DNA of 64,000 nucleotides from NCBI GenBank assembly GCA_958295945.1, contig OY282386.1, positions 4,830,204 to 4,894,203 on the forward strand, written 5' to 3'. The notes under the pieces are model-generated. The model had not been told where the DNA came from. It made no database searches and saw only the letters and a program-made list of their open reading frames with translations. This stretch comes from Candidatus Poribacteria bacterium (lineage in GTDB: Bacteria; Poribacteria; WGA-4E; WGA-3G). Made by a program: the position numbers and the translations under genes. Numbering within the stretch: the first letter of the stretch is position 1; every line of letters begins with the position of its first letter. Positions 28,101-35,826 of the stretch are shown here, piece by piece.

Positions 28101-29683
28101 CTTCTTGGCCTGTGGCGTATCGTCTTGTTTTCAACGAAATACACAATGCCACAGACGACACCAACGACTGGATAGAACTCAAGAACTTTTGTGGGGCGGG
28201 TGTTCGGCTCAAGGATTGGGAGATCAGTATTGTTGCGAGCACCGGTGATGCAGCGCGTCAAGATGTGACCATTGTGTCGTTTCCGGACTACACGTTGCCG
28301 ATGGGTGGGGTGCTTTTGATTACGAACAGCGATCCGAGCGAGACACGGCTTGCGAGTGGTTTGAATATCGGCACGGGTGCGCGTCGTGGTGCGCAGCATC
28401 TGTATCTCGTTGCCCCCGACTTGAAACTGCCGAACACGCGGTATCTGCTGATTTTACGGCATGCGCGTGAGAAAAACGGCACCCCGGAGGCGATTGAGGA
28501 TGTCGCTGGCAATTACTTCCGAAGTGCACACAACACAGAGGTCTGGCCCCTCGCTGATACCCGACGTCCAACGGCTCCTGCAGCCCCGTTGACAGCGGAA
28601 GGCACTTGGCAACGCAGCGATTATCGGGAACCCGGATACCTCGCCGCTGCATGGACAGTGAGCACATCGTTTTCGGGGCTCGGATACGACCGCCACGCAA
28701 TCCCACCTCTTGCATTCAGCGAGATAATGTTTGAATCTGAGGGTGGGGTACGCTCACTGCCACAGTGGATTGAACTGTCCAACACAACAGATAACGATAT
28801 AAATATACGCGGGTGGCAATTGATGTGGTATAGACGCGAACCGAAACTCTTAGAGGTTACGACAACATTTGAAACGGATTTTGTTATACCTGCTAAGCAA
28901 TCACGCCTGATTGTGTCAACGGATGCACGTAAATCGGATCAATCCGGTTTGAATGATGTTTGCAACCTTTTCACGCATCATCGTGCTGAACTTGATCAAA
29001 ACGATGGTCGAAACCGTAACCGGTTGATTGCGCGTGGGGGGTTCTATTTGAAATTGCTTGATGATGGGGGCACACTTATTGACGAGATCGGTACGGTTGC
29101 CGACAAATCGAGCGAACTGAGATGGGAGTTACCCGATTGTGATATAGAGGGTGTGCGGAGTTCTCTGATACGCAGGTTTGACGATGGCACCGCAAGAAAT
29201 GGAATGGAAAGCGCAGCCTGGATACGTGCTTACGATACAAAAACCCGTCCTACAGGGATGTGGTATGGTCGTAGCACGGATATTGGCACCCCTGCCTATC
29301 GCAGTGATAACGCACCTTTACCCGTTACGCTGTCTGCTTTTTTAGTAGAACTCACGAATGCAGGTGTTGTGCTGAAGTGGACAACGGAATCTGAAGTAGA
29401 CAACGCAGGGTTTTACATCTACCGCAGTGAAACGCGATCGGGTGGTTTCAAGGTCGTCAATCCGAAACTCATACAAGGTGCTGGCACGACAGGAGAACGC
29501 ACGGCGTATAGTTGGACTGACACCACCGCTAAGCCGAATACTGTCTACTATTATCGTATAGAAGATGTGTCTCATGCGGGTATTCGCGAGCAGCTTGCAA
29601 CCGTGCGTTTGAGGGGACTTGTGTCAGCAACGGATAAACAACTAACAAAATGGAGTGATCTCAAACGGACTTCTACATTCTAA
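25136..29683 (+). CDS. Large secreted multidomain protein: LRR, Ig-like, cadherin-like, lamin-tail, FN3-like
   Basis: 1515 aa from a TTG start with a strong AAGGAGAAGG ribosome site. A signal peptide (about 1-26) leads to internalin-like leucine-rich repeats (about 70-240, repeated DISPL motifs) and an Ig-like segment (about 340-440). An FN3-like region (about 445-535), a cadherin-like repeat (about 555-670, NNPPVF then VAADPD), a proline-rich spacer (670-757) and three lamin-tail-like domains (starting near 770, 990 and 1190, with NDWIELKN or PQWIELSN cores) follow. The protein ends with an FN3-like domain and the tail KQLTKWSDLKRTSTF. The architecture suggests an extracellular or surface binding protein; the ligand is unknown. 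It is GC-richer than neighbouring chromosomal genes. Confidence 0.85.
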   Translation: MKKISCLCGMFCCFILMLSSGLPVAAAPTDPVTIPDANLRAAIETLLSKASGATITEAEMAGITPRIFVTTAVRNLTGLEYATGFRELTLKRLYTSSASSDLDLTPLQNLTQLTYLDLSGHVEDLSPLRGLTALTNLILSNNRIVDISPLRELTALKQLYLGNNQITDISPLSRLTNLEELHLRNNVELSDISPLRHLRKLRLLWLHQTAITPSGLRAVLPALGSLKDLNLQVTRISDLSVLEAFPADVSLAKLDLRYIGTIGRDVAWLLTDITPLAAFVQAGKMGADSQFTGSPRIELDWNLALDYESIYTDIPALINYPINVDYHPSVPALERAAPTVDTYEGFPGTPARFVVRAVNNTTASNRTFRWPRFEKVPVTWRVTAPDGTVSETPAVTDDDGLSSFTITLGDVGETHTVEAIVPANMPAQGPSHPELKVTFTVTAVAPPTITLTLTKETVTRTSLQWHAEVEGTLPNAYVHYYKKSADTEWIEVGNLGRSRGRLFGFLHSDLQPGTCYDFQLFALEGGIRVEPGSNVLKGCTLGTRPSPPVEPPEPPPEPPEPVNNPPVFKSASAVSVQENTTAVVRVVAADPDTDDAITSYAITGGADRALFQISGENTPSDMLRCKTAPDFEMPGSAVNSNIYTLILTATSGVDDRELTATQTVTVTVTDVDEPVEPPVDPPVDPPVDPPIDPPVDPPIDPPVEPPVEPPVDEPVEPPVDPPVDPPVDPPIDPPVEPPVEPPVEPPVEPPVEPPVVDGSTDPTYFAPAIPLATPSFIFNEVHNDSDDTNDWIELKNLCNVPIHLSDWQIRLLSSEDTEADGEVDVVSFPDVMLPAQEVLLITNTDPSETRLASGLNIATGARRGAHHLYLVSERLQLPSEPYLLILQRRTDANGKPPKTIEDVAGTYFRTVLPYPTEFYQVYPLVNAYRPTEVAAPLTYGVWQRQSLEHPGYFALAWIASRYHGGIGYDRHAEAWASLGTPGYLLDPSPSWPVAYRLVFNEIHNATDDTNDWIELKNFCGAGVRLKDWEISIVASTGDAARQDVTIVSFPDYTLPMGGVLLITNSDPSETRLASGLNIGTGARRGAQHLYLVAPDLKLPNTRYLLILRHAREKNGTPEAIEDVAGNYFRSAHNTEVWPLADTRRPTAPAAPLTAEGTWQRSDYREPGYLAAAWTVSTSFSGLGYDRHAIPPLAFSEIMFESEGGVRSLPQWIELSNTTDNDINIRGWQLMWYRREPKLLEVTTTFETDFVIPAKQSRLIVSTDARKSDQSGLNDVCNLFTHHRAELDQNDGRNRNRLIARGGFYLKLLDDGGTLIDEIGTVADKSSELRWELPDCDIEGVRSSLIRRFDDGTARNGMESAAWIRAYDTKTRPTGMWYGRSTDIGTPAYRSDNAPLPVTLSAFLVELTNAGVVLKWTTESEVDNAGFYIYRSETRSGGFKVVNPKLIQGAGTTGERTAYSWTDTTAKPNTVYYYRIEDVSHAGIREQLATVRLRGLVSATDKQLTKWSDLKRTSTF
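27147..27402 (+). repeat. Proline-rich PVDPP/PVEPP repeat with internal duplication
   Basis: About 50 tandem 15-bp-type units encode PV(D/E)PP or PIDPP pentads between the cadherin-like and lamin-tail parts of the large protein. A block of about 70 bp starting GACGAACCTGTAGAACC at about 27150 recurs almost exactly at about 27267, showing recent slippage or unequal crossing-over. Because the repeat is in coding frame, unit number could vary without frameshift. Confidence 0.8.
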
Positions 29684-29694
29684 AAAGGAAAATA

Positions 29695-31437
29695 ATGATG
29701 AAACGTGTATTGAATACGATGACCATAATCATGATGAGCGTTGTGTTCTCGGTGTCCTGTGTTCTCGGCGCGCCTGGTTATGGTGCAGCGGTTGTTTTCA
29801 ACCCCACTTTGCCCGATGAAGTCCGGGTCAGCGAGCTCATGTTTGAAACGGAGGGGTCATCGCGTGAGCTCCCACAATGGATAGAGTTCTATAACGTCTC
29901 ACAGTCCCCGGTGAATCTGGGAGGCTGGGAGTTGGATGTTGAAACCCGGACTACCGAAGCACATCGGCACGCGACCCTCACGCTCAATTCCATCTTGCTC
30001 CCGCCGAATCAGACGGTGCTTTTGGTGACCGGCTTGATAGAAACTTCGATTGTCCTGCCGACTGAACGGGTTTATGATCTCTTTGACGAGCACCCCGATG
30101 CGTTCAGCGACCGCCGTCTCGGAAACACTGTCCTCGGTACAGAGGGGTTCTTTCTCAAACTGACACACCCCACTGGACGCGTCGTTGACACCTGTGGTAA
30201 CCTTGATGGTGATCTCCGCACGGAAGATCCGCCAACATGGACGCTCCCCATTTTCCGGACACCGAGCGGGCACCGCACTTCACTGCTACGTCGTTTTGAA
30301 GCCGGCGATGTGCTTAAAGGCACGAAGATTTCGGGATGGCAGCGTGCCGCGGATGTTGCCATCGGGGTGTCACGTTATTACGGGCATCCGACGGATATTT
30401 CGTCCCCCGGTGCGCTGCATGGGATCGTGCCTGGTGCGAGTCCGACAGTCTCCTTGAGTATCAGTGAAATCATGTTTACTGCTGAAACGGGAGACACCAC
30501 CCGGCTACCCCAATGGATTGAACTCTATAACCCGTCATTCCTCACTTCGGTGAATCTAAAAGACTGGCAGTTCGTCGTTGAGACGCAGCAAGCGGACAAG
30601 CATCATCAGATTGTTATTGACCTTGAGAAATTTTATGTGCTACCGAATCAGACGGTGCTGCTCATCACAAGATATGGACGGCATTCGAAGCATTTTCCTG
30701 CGAACCGTACCTATAACTTGTTTGAGCGGCACCCGGCTGCTTTTCAATCCCTACAGCAGAGGCATCGCTTGCTCAGCAGTGAGGGATTTCTGATCCAACT
30801 TTCGGATGCTACCGGCAACGTTGTTGATACCATCGGCAACCTCGATGGCTATCCGTTTACCGAAGATACCCCCGCCTGGGCATTGCCGATTGGCGAAACG
30901 CCCGAAGGGGCGCGGGCTTCTATCCGACGGTTGTATGAAAAAAAAATACCGTTGGATGGCACCCGGATCGACGGCTGGGTGCCTGTGGCAGACGTTCCAC
31001 CTGTGATAATGACTTATTACGGGGCTACGTCGGATGTGGGCAATCCTGGGTATCGCAAGGGGGGTCCCCTACCGGTGACGTTGTCGGGTTTCAAAGCGGA
31101 ACACACCGAAGCAGGCGTTGTGATGACATGGACAACGGAATCTGAAGTAGACAACGCAGGATTTTACATCTACCGCAGTGAAACCAAAGATGGTAACTTC
31201 GATGTTGTCAATCCTACAATGATTACTGGTGCTGGCACAACCGGTGAGCGAACGAAGTATAGTTGGACTGACGCAACTGCAAAGCCGAATACTGTTTACT
31301 ATTATCGGATAGAAGATGTGTCGCATGCGGGTGTTCGCGAACAACTTGCGACGGTTCGGTTGAGAGGGTTTGTGTCTGTGAAGGATAAACAACTTACAAA
31401 ATGGAGTGAACTCAAACATAATCAGAAAGATTATTAG
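29695..31437 (+). CDS. Secreted lamin-tail-domain protein with FN3-like C-terminus
   Basis: 580 aa, starting 11 bp after the preceding gene, so the two are co-transcribed. A signal peptide (about 1-25) is followed by two lamin-tail-like domains (about 35-170 and 258-400, cores PQWIEFYN and PQWIELYN, each followed by a GNLDG strand). The FN3-like domain (about 478-565) is nearly identical to that of the upstream protein, and the C-terminus is KQLTKWSELKHNQKDY. Probably exported and paralogous to the second half of the 1515-residue protein. Lamin-tail domains in bacteria are usually extracellular and often accompany nucleases or adhesins; no catalytic domain is visible here. Confidence 0.85.
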   Translation: MMKRVLNTMTIIMMSVVFSVSCVLGAPGYGAAVVFNPTLPDEVRVSELMFETEGSSRELPQWIEFYNVSQSPVNLGGWELDVETRTTEAHRHATLTLNSILLPPNQTVLLVTGLIETSIVLPTERVYDLFDEHPDAFSDRRLGNTVLGTEGFFLKLTHPTGRVVDTCGNLDGDLRTEDPPTWTLPIFRTPSGHRTSLLRRFEAGDVLKGTKISGWQRAADVAIGVSRYYGHPTDISSPGALHGIVPGASPTVSLSISEIMFTAETGDTTRLPQWIELYNPSFLTSVNLKDWQFVVETQQADKHHQIVIDLEKFYVLPNQTVLLITRYGRHSKHFPANRTYNLFERHPAAFQSLQQRHRLLSSEGFLIQLSDATGNVVDTIGNLDGYPFTEDTPAWALPIGETPEGARASIRRLYEKKIPLDGTRIDGWVPVADVPPVIMTYYGATSDVGNPGYRKGGPLPVTLSGFKAEHTEAGVVMTWTTESEVDNAGFYIYRSETKDGNFDVVNPTMITGAGTTGERTKYSWTDATAKPNTVYYYRIEDVSHAGVREQLATVRLRGFVSVKDKQLTKWSELKHNQKDY

Positions 31438-31470
31438 CAGCGGCTCCGTAGGATTTGGGAATCATAACTG

Positions 31471-31815
31471 ATGAAAAAAATAAGCATTCGTGGTTTTTCA
31501 ATCCCATTGATTATCGGTGCGGGTATCTTTGTTGCGATAATAGGCTTGCTCATGTTCTTCATCACAGAGGACCCATTCAAGTTTGCGCATGAAGTGGTTG
31601 GTATCGGTTTTGCTATTGCTATTGTTTTGCATATTGTGAGCAATTGGTGTCCCTTCAAACGATATTTCAGCAAGCGCGTTGCGATGAGTATCATCCTCTT
31701 AGGGTGGTTGACTGGTATCGGTTTAGTAGCGAGAACGGTGGTTTTCAGTGAAGGTGAACCGGAAGCACGCGTTGTCCAGCATATAGAGCAGAGCGAACAT
31801 CGGTTCAACTGCTGA
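31471..31815 (+). CDS. DUF4405-like membrane protein, probably frameshifted
   Basis: 114 aa with three hydrophobic helices and histidines in the helices (FAHEVVG, LHIVSNW), resembling the DUF4405 cytochrome-b-like family. The frame stops at TGA 31813-31815, but the next frame continues as SVQLLTPVVDMEVSEL and on through MTIEQLAAKYVADT to TAA at 31967. DUF4405 proteins often carry such a small helical C-terminal segment. A one-base frameshift near 31800 is therefore likely, or else 31830-31967 is a separate 45-aa frame. It is the last cargo gene before the IS982 remnant. Confidence 0.65.
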   Translation: MKKISIRGFSIPLIIGAGIFVAIIGLLMFFITEDPFKFAHEVVGIGFAIAIVLHIVSNWCPFKRYFSKRVAMSIILLGWLTGIGLVARTVVFSEGEPEARVVQHIEQSEHRFNC

Positions 31816-32029
31816 CACCTGTGGTGGATATGGAAGTCAGCGAACTGATAGATCAACTAAGAGATGAAGGTTTTGTTGTTGACAATCCGCAGATGACGAT
31901 TGAGCAACTCGCGGCGAAGTATGTGGCAGACACCGATACTATTCTGTTGTCAGTATTTAGCCAATAAAAGTGTGAAGGTCTCGCGCCGAGTGGACGCGTG
32001 TAGAGGAAATCTCCACCAAATTGCTATTA

Positions 32030-32578
32030 ACGTGAGTTTGAAAATAGTTTAGAAGTTAAAAAGCATAGGTCCATCGTTGATTTCCTGAAGTTTTCGCAGG
32101 TTCACCGAGGGTTTGTGCTCTGAAAGTTGATAAGCAATCAGGACAGTAACCACATTCACTTGAAAGTTGACAGGACTTCTATGTCGGCTGTGTTCCAGCT
32201 GTGTCTGTGTTTTCAGTTCCTTGATCACAGATTCAATAATCACACGTTTTCTCAACCACACCTCACACCAATAGACGCAGACATGTTTTTCATAAAAATG
32301 TTTGAACGTACGATACCCACTTTGATGGAAGGCAATGATTATGGTCAGGACCTCACTGTCGTGTAGATTGCGCGGACACCCGCGTGTTTCAATCGGTTTA
32401 TCGTTCTGAAGTGATCGCGATTCCAGAAATGCCTTATAAGCTAAAAAAAGTCGTCAATTTTGCAAAAAAGTGTTAAAATACGCATTAGAGAACTCCTTGG
32501 AAAGTCCGTATAATGACTTTATTGGACCAAAAGAGGTCTCTTTAGACAAAATATTTGAATTATTTATCAAACTCACGT
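32030..32578 (-). mobile_element. Decayed IS982-family insertion sequence
   Basis: 549 bp bounded by inverted ACGTGAGTTTG-type ends (32030-32040 and 32568-32578). It is about half the usual IS982 length because the middle of the transposase gene has been lost. Its outer end forms the right boundary of the 9.1-kb insertion. Confidence 0.8.
32049..32485 (-). pseudogene. IS982-family transposase, frameshifted and internally deleted
   Basis: Reading from ATG 32485 (AAGGAG upstream): MRILTLFCKIDDFF, then a stop in a poly-T run. One frame over it continues AYKAFLESRSL, the N-terminal CPRNLHDSEVLTIIIAFHQS motif and YRTFKHFYEK, and then jumps to the C-terminal RKRVIIESVIKELK and LEHSRHRSPVNFQVNVV blocks typical of IS982. 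The catalytic DDE centre (about 130-150 residues) is missing, so it cannot be active. Confidence 0.8.
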
Positions 32579-32684
32579 TATACACAATATTCAGGAATTT
32601 ACGTTGGCGCATATCAAAACTACTGAGAATTAATAGCCTCATGACTGATACATTATATTCCTTATTTAAAGGAGACTTACTCTT

Positions 32685-33134
32685 ATGGCAACAAATAATA
32701 CAATAGAAATAGTAAAAACTGCTGCATCCGCTGCAATAAGTCGCCGTGCACAGAATCCTGTAATTCTTGATCTTCGCGAGTTGGATTGTTTTACAGATTA
32801 TTTTGCAATTTTCAGTGGTATTTCTGATGTACAAGTTGAAGGCATTACAGAAGCAATCTTGGATGAACTTGAAATGCAATGGAAACAACAACCGTGGCAT
32901 CGTGAAGGAGCAAAAAAGGCTGATTGGATCTTATTAGATTATGTCGATTTTGTTGTCCACATCTTCTTAGATGAGAGACGGTCCTACTATAGTTTAGAAC
33001 GTCTTTGGGCAGAGGCTCCACATGTTGAACTACCTGAGATGGAAAGGATACCAAATATAGATACAAATGAAGCGTTTGATGAGGATGAGATGGTATTGGG
33101 TCTTATTACGGCAAATGGTGAAGGACAACCCTGA
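32685..33134 (+). CDS. rsfS: Ribosomal silencing factor RsfS
   Basis: 149 aa Iojap/YbeB family protein that binds L14 on the 50S subunit and blocks subunit joining in starvation. Characteristic stretches are ILDLRELDCFTDYFAIFSG, EGAKKADWILLDYVDFVVH and the YYSLERLW segment. An acidic C-terminal extension of about 35 residues is unusual. AAGGAG lies upstream of the ATG. It normally follows yqeK directly; the intervening 9.1-kb insertion ends about 100 bp upstream, so its original promoter may have been lost or replaced. Confidence 0.95.
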   Translation: MATNNTIEIVKTAASAAISRRAQNPVILDLRELDCFTDYFAIFSGISDVQVEGITEAILDELEMQWKQQPWHREGAKKADWILLDYVDFVVHIFLDERRSYYSLERLWAEAPHVELPEMERIPNIDTNEAFDEDEMVLGLITANGEGQP

Positions 33135-33178
33135 AGAAACTAATAATCGTTGCTTGATTAATAGATTTTTTCTAACTA

Positions 33179-33922
33179 TTAATCTACATTACTAAGGAGT
33201 ACTGTTACGTTATCAGTTCCACCATAAGCAAGGGCTCTGCTTATTAGGTTTTCACTTGCTGCCTCAAGTGTTGGAGCGGAAGATATAATGTTGCGAGTTT
33301 CAGTATCGTCTGTTATCAGATCATGTAATCCATCAGTACAAGCAAGAATAATATCTCCAGGGGCAAGCGGATAGATATCAGATGCAAGTGATATATCAGT
33401 CGTTAATCCAATGGCTTGAGTAATAATATTCCTTTTTGCATGGACACGACCTTCTTCAGGTGTGATTTCACCTTTTTCTATCATCTTTTGGACTAATGAA
33501 TCGTCAGTGGTAATTTGTGTTAGAATGTCGTCGTGTAGAACATATAAACGACTATCACCCACATGAACGTAAGCCAAGTAACTCGGAGTAACAAAACCTG
33601 CAGTTAGTGTTGTTCCCATCCTTTGGTATTGTAATGACTCCTGACCCATATTATAAACCCGCTGATTTGCCTCATTTGCAAGTTTTTCTAATATTGTCAG
33701 GCGGTTGATGGGGGCTAAATCACTCGAAGGATTAGGAGTTTCCGATACCCATTCTTCAAAAACTTGAAGAGCAACGCGGCTTGCAATATCGCCGCGAGCA
33801 TGACCACTCATACCGTCTGCTATTGCAAATAACCGGTTTTTTTCGTCAAAAGTGAATGAATCTTCGTTTCTATCTCTAAGTGAGCCTATATCTGTTTTTG
33901 CTATGAAGTTCATAATATTCAT
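33179..33922 (-). CDS. PP2C-family serine/threonine protein phosphatase
   Basis: 247 aa Stp1/PrpC-type metal-dependent phosphatase. Metal-binding motifs are in order: GSLRDRNEDSF near residue 14, AIADGMSGHARG near 33, MGTTLTAG near 102, HVGDSRLYVL near 119 and ACTDGLHDLI near 192. It probably reverses Hanks-type kinase phosphorylation; no kinase is in the window. It is convergent with rsfS. Confidence 0.92.
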   Translation of the reverse strand: MNIMNFIAKTDIGSLRDRNEDSFTFDEKNRLFAIADGMSGHARGDIASRVALQVFEEWVSETPNPSSDLAPINRLTILEKLANEANQRVYNMGQESLQYQRMGTTLTAGFVTPSYLAYVHVGDSRLYVLHDDILTQITTDDSLVQKMIEKGEITPEEGRVHAKRNIITQAIGLTTDISLASDIYPLAPGDIILACTDGLHDLITDDTETRNIISSAPTLEAASENLISRALAYGGTDNVTVLLSNVD

Positions 33923-33998
33923 GCCCTTCCCACAATATTAACACATATAACGATTACTATGACATTTTGTTTCAAAAAGTAATAATTAGTGACCTCTT

Positions 33999-34667
33999 AT
34001 GACAATTAACATTGAAGTCAATTATAGTTTACACAGATTATCTTCCACTCCACATCATCACTTTTTTGGATACTACGGTATTGACCCTTGGGATAGTATA
34101 GGAAAAAACCATCTGGCACTAGAAACAGAATCACACAAACATAGACCAATACCAACGGATACTGCAAAAGTCGGACTTGTCAATAGAGAAACAAAAAAAT
34201 TTACACCTTATGCCAATACTTTCGCATACAACCTACAGCAGGGGAGTATGATGCACTGGATTGGGGAGGAATTCACTTTTAATGACTGGGAAGAAGGATG
34301 TCTTGTATCACGGGCACTCAATCCAGTAACTGGAGAAATACGGACCATACAAGGGGCAATTGCTGCCGTGTCTCCTGCTGAACCAATGGCTATTGGCTTG
34401 AACTATCAAAGAATGGCACTTTGTCGGCGTGTTGTAGGATATGCAAGTGAATTGGGATCTACTGAAATAGCCCCCCAACCAGAAGATGATGGATTATTCC
34501 AACTCAATCTCCAAGATGGCACATCTAAGCTTGTTCTTTCCATAGCAGAAGTCATTTCAAAGACAAAGGATGATAGACTAAATGCAGATGGAAAAACTAT
34601 AACATTTGACTCTGTTCACGAAGACTCACGGCAAATTTACTTAATTGACCTAACAGAACGAATATAA
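33999..34667 (+). CDS. Propeller-like hypothetical protein, probably internally deleted
   Basis: 222 aa. The first 185 residues (HHHFFGYYGIDPWDS, the ETKKFTPYANTFAYN region, GAIAAVSPAEPMAIGLNYQR) look like the start of a beta-propeller family usually about 380-400 residues long. The text then passes directly from IAEVISKTKDD to NADGKTITFDSVHEDSRQIY and LIDLTERI, which is the final blade of such proteins. The blades expected between are missing, so an in-frame deletion of about 150-180 codons is likely. No signal peptide. Enzymatic role unknown. Confidence 0.6.
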   Translation: MTINIEVNYSLHRLSSTPHHHFFGYYGIDPWDSIGKNHLALETESHKHRPIPTDTAKVGLVNRETKKFTPYANTFAYNLQQGSMMHWIGEEFTFNDWEEGCLVSRALNPVTGEIRTIQGAIAAVSPAEPMAIGLNYQRMALCRRVVGYASELGSTEIAPQPEDDGLFQLNLQDGTSKLVLSIAEVISKTKDDRLNADGKTITFDSVHEDSRQIYLIDLTERI

Positions 34668-34751
34668 CACTATAGATTATAAGTTGGATGATGCACGAAA
34701 CCCAACCTACAAGTCTTACACCGAATACACGTTATAATAAGGAAGATCTGA

Positions 34752-35804
34752 ATGCCTGAATCTACATCTACTAAAGAATTACACACACAGTCTCTTGTGA
34801 TTGATTCTCATAACGATTCAATTGTCGCGCATATCCGTCGTGGAAACATCAGCATTGCAGATGAAAACACGAAAAACCGAAATCAACACAGAGGCACAAT
34901 TGCCTATCTTCGTGGACCTGTTCCGCCAGAAGAGGATGCTATAGGGATCCAACTCAATATTCCGAAAATGCGAAAAGGTGGAATTGATGTCGCGTTTTTT
35001 GCTGTTGATGTAACACGTGCATGGAAAAATCATCTCTCCTATGCATTAGATGCTTTCGGTTGGTTTGATACCGAGTTAACAGAAAATGAATCCGACATCT
35101 GTGTCGTCCGAAATGTTGCAGATATTCATACGACCAAAGCAAATGGAAAACTCGCTGCCATACTTGCAATTGAAAACAGCGAAGCAGTTGAACGAAGTTT
35201 AAATATACTTCGGTCTCTTTACAACCTTGGCGTTCGTTCTATCGGGTTAACACATAACCCCAACACATGGGCAGCTACTGGGAACGATGAAGGAGAAACC
35301 GGGGGTGGTCTAACGAAATTTGGGATTCAGTTGGTGAAGGAGATGAATAAACTTGGAATGCTCGTTGATGTCTCACACATCAGTGAACGTGGTTTCTGGG
35401 ATGTGTTGGATGTTACAGTTGCTCCAATTATTGCTTCACATAGCAATTGCAAGACTTTGTGCAACCATTCCCGAAACTTAACAAACGAACAACTAAAGGC
35501 AATTGCAGCAAATGGTGGGGTTGTTGGAATTACATTTGTACCAGGCTTTATAACGGAAGATGGATGGAAAAACACGCCTCCTTTCGCACAACTAATTAAC
35601 CATATTGAGTATGCAATTGACATTGCTGGAATAGACCATGTCGGTATCGGTTCAGATTTTGACGGTGGTGGTGATCTACTTAAAGATGCATCTGAATATC
35701 CGAGAATAACTAATGGTTTGAGTGACCGCGGTTATTCTGATGAAGCAATTCAGAAGGTGTTAGGTGGAAATATCCTTCGCGTCTTTGGTGCCGCCTGTGG
35801 GTAA
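34752..35804 (+). CDS. Membrane dipeptidase family protein (peptidase M19)
   Basis: 350 aa zinc dipeptidase of the renal-dipeptidase family, cleaving dipeptides including those with a D-residue at the C-terminal position. Metal ligands are visible: SHND (H20, D22), the bridging glutamate in LAIENSEAV, and histidines in VDVSHISERG and IIASHSNCK; GIGSDFDGGG is the family signature. No signal peptide is obvious, so it is likely cytoplasmic. A small GTTGG...CCAAC hairpin lies at 34682-34710, upstream of the gene. Confidence 0.93.
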   Translation: MPESTSTKELHTQSLVIDSHNDSIVAHIRRGNISIADENTKNRNQHRGTIAYLRGPVPPEEDAIGIQLNIPKMRKGGIDVAFFAVDVTRAWKNHLSYALDAFGWFDTELTENESDICVVRNVADIHTTKANGKLAAILAIENSEAVERSLNILRSLYNLGVRSIGLTHNPNTWAATGNDEGETGGGLTKFGIQLVKEMNKLGMLVDVSHISERGFWDVLDVTVAPIIASHSNCKTLCNHSRNLTNEQLKAIAANGGVVGITFVPGFITEDGWKNTPPFAQLINHIEYAIDIAGIDHVGIGSDFDGGGDLLKDASEYPRITNGLSDRGYSDEAIQKVLGGNILRVFGAACG

Positions 35805-35826
35805 TTAATACGATTTGGATTGAAGA

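Larger units (their letters stand above)
23448..32586. mobile_element. 9.1-kb insertion bounded by IS982-type ends with 8-bp target duplication
   Basis: TATACACA occurs at 23448-23455 and again at 32579-32586. Immediately inside are inverted copies of the same 17-bp end: ACGTGAGTTTGATAAAT at 23456-23472 and its reverse complement ending at 32578. The right end belongs to a decayed IS982-family element (32030-32578). At the left only the outer 30 or so bp of a second, inverted copy remain. An 8-bp duplication fits the IS982 family. The cargo is a lipoprotein, several gene remnants, two lamin-tail proteins and a DUF4405-like gene, and is visibly richer in G+C than the surroundings. It splits the usual yqeK-rsfS pair. 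Transposition as a unit is inferred from the duplication. Confidence 0.8.

Noticed and set aside
32454-32900. 148-codon minus-strand frame across the IS982 end and rsfS
   Set aside because: Antisense to rsfS and composed of low-complexity, cysteine- and tyrosine-rich text.
33156-33184. Hairpin between rsfS and the PP2C gene as a terminator
   Set aside because: The arms (GATTAATAG/CTATTAATC) are AT-only-strength and include the PP2C stop codon; too weak to call.
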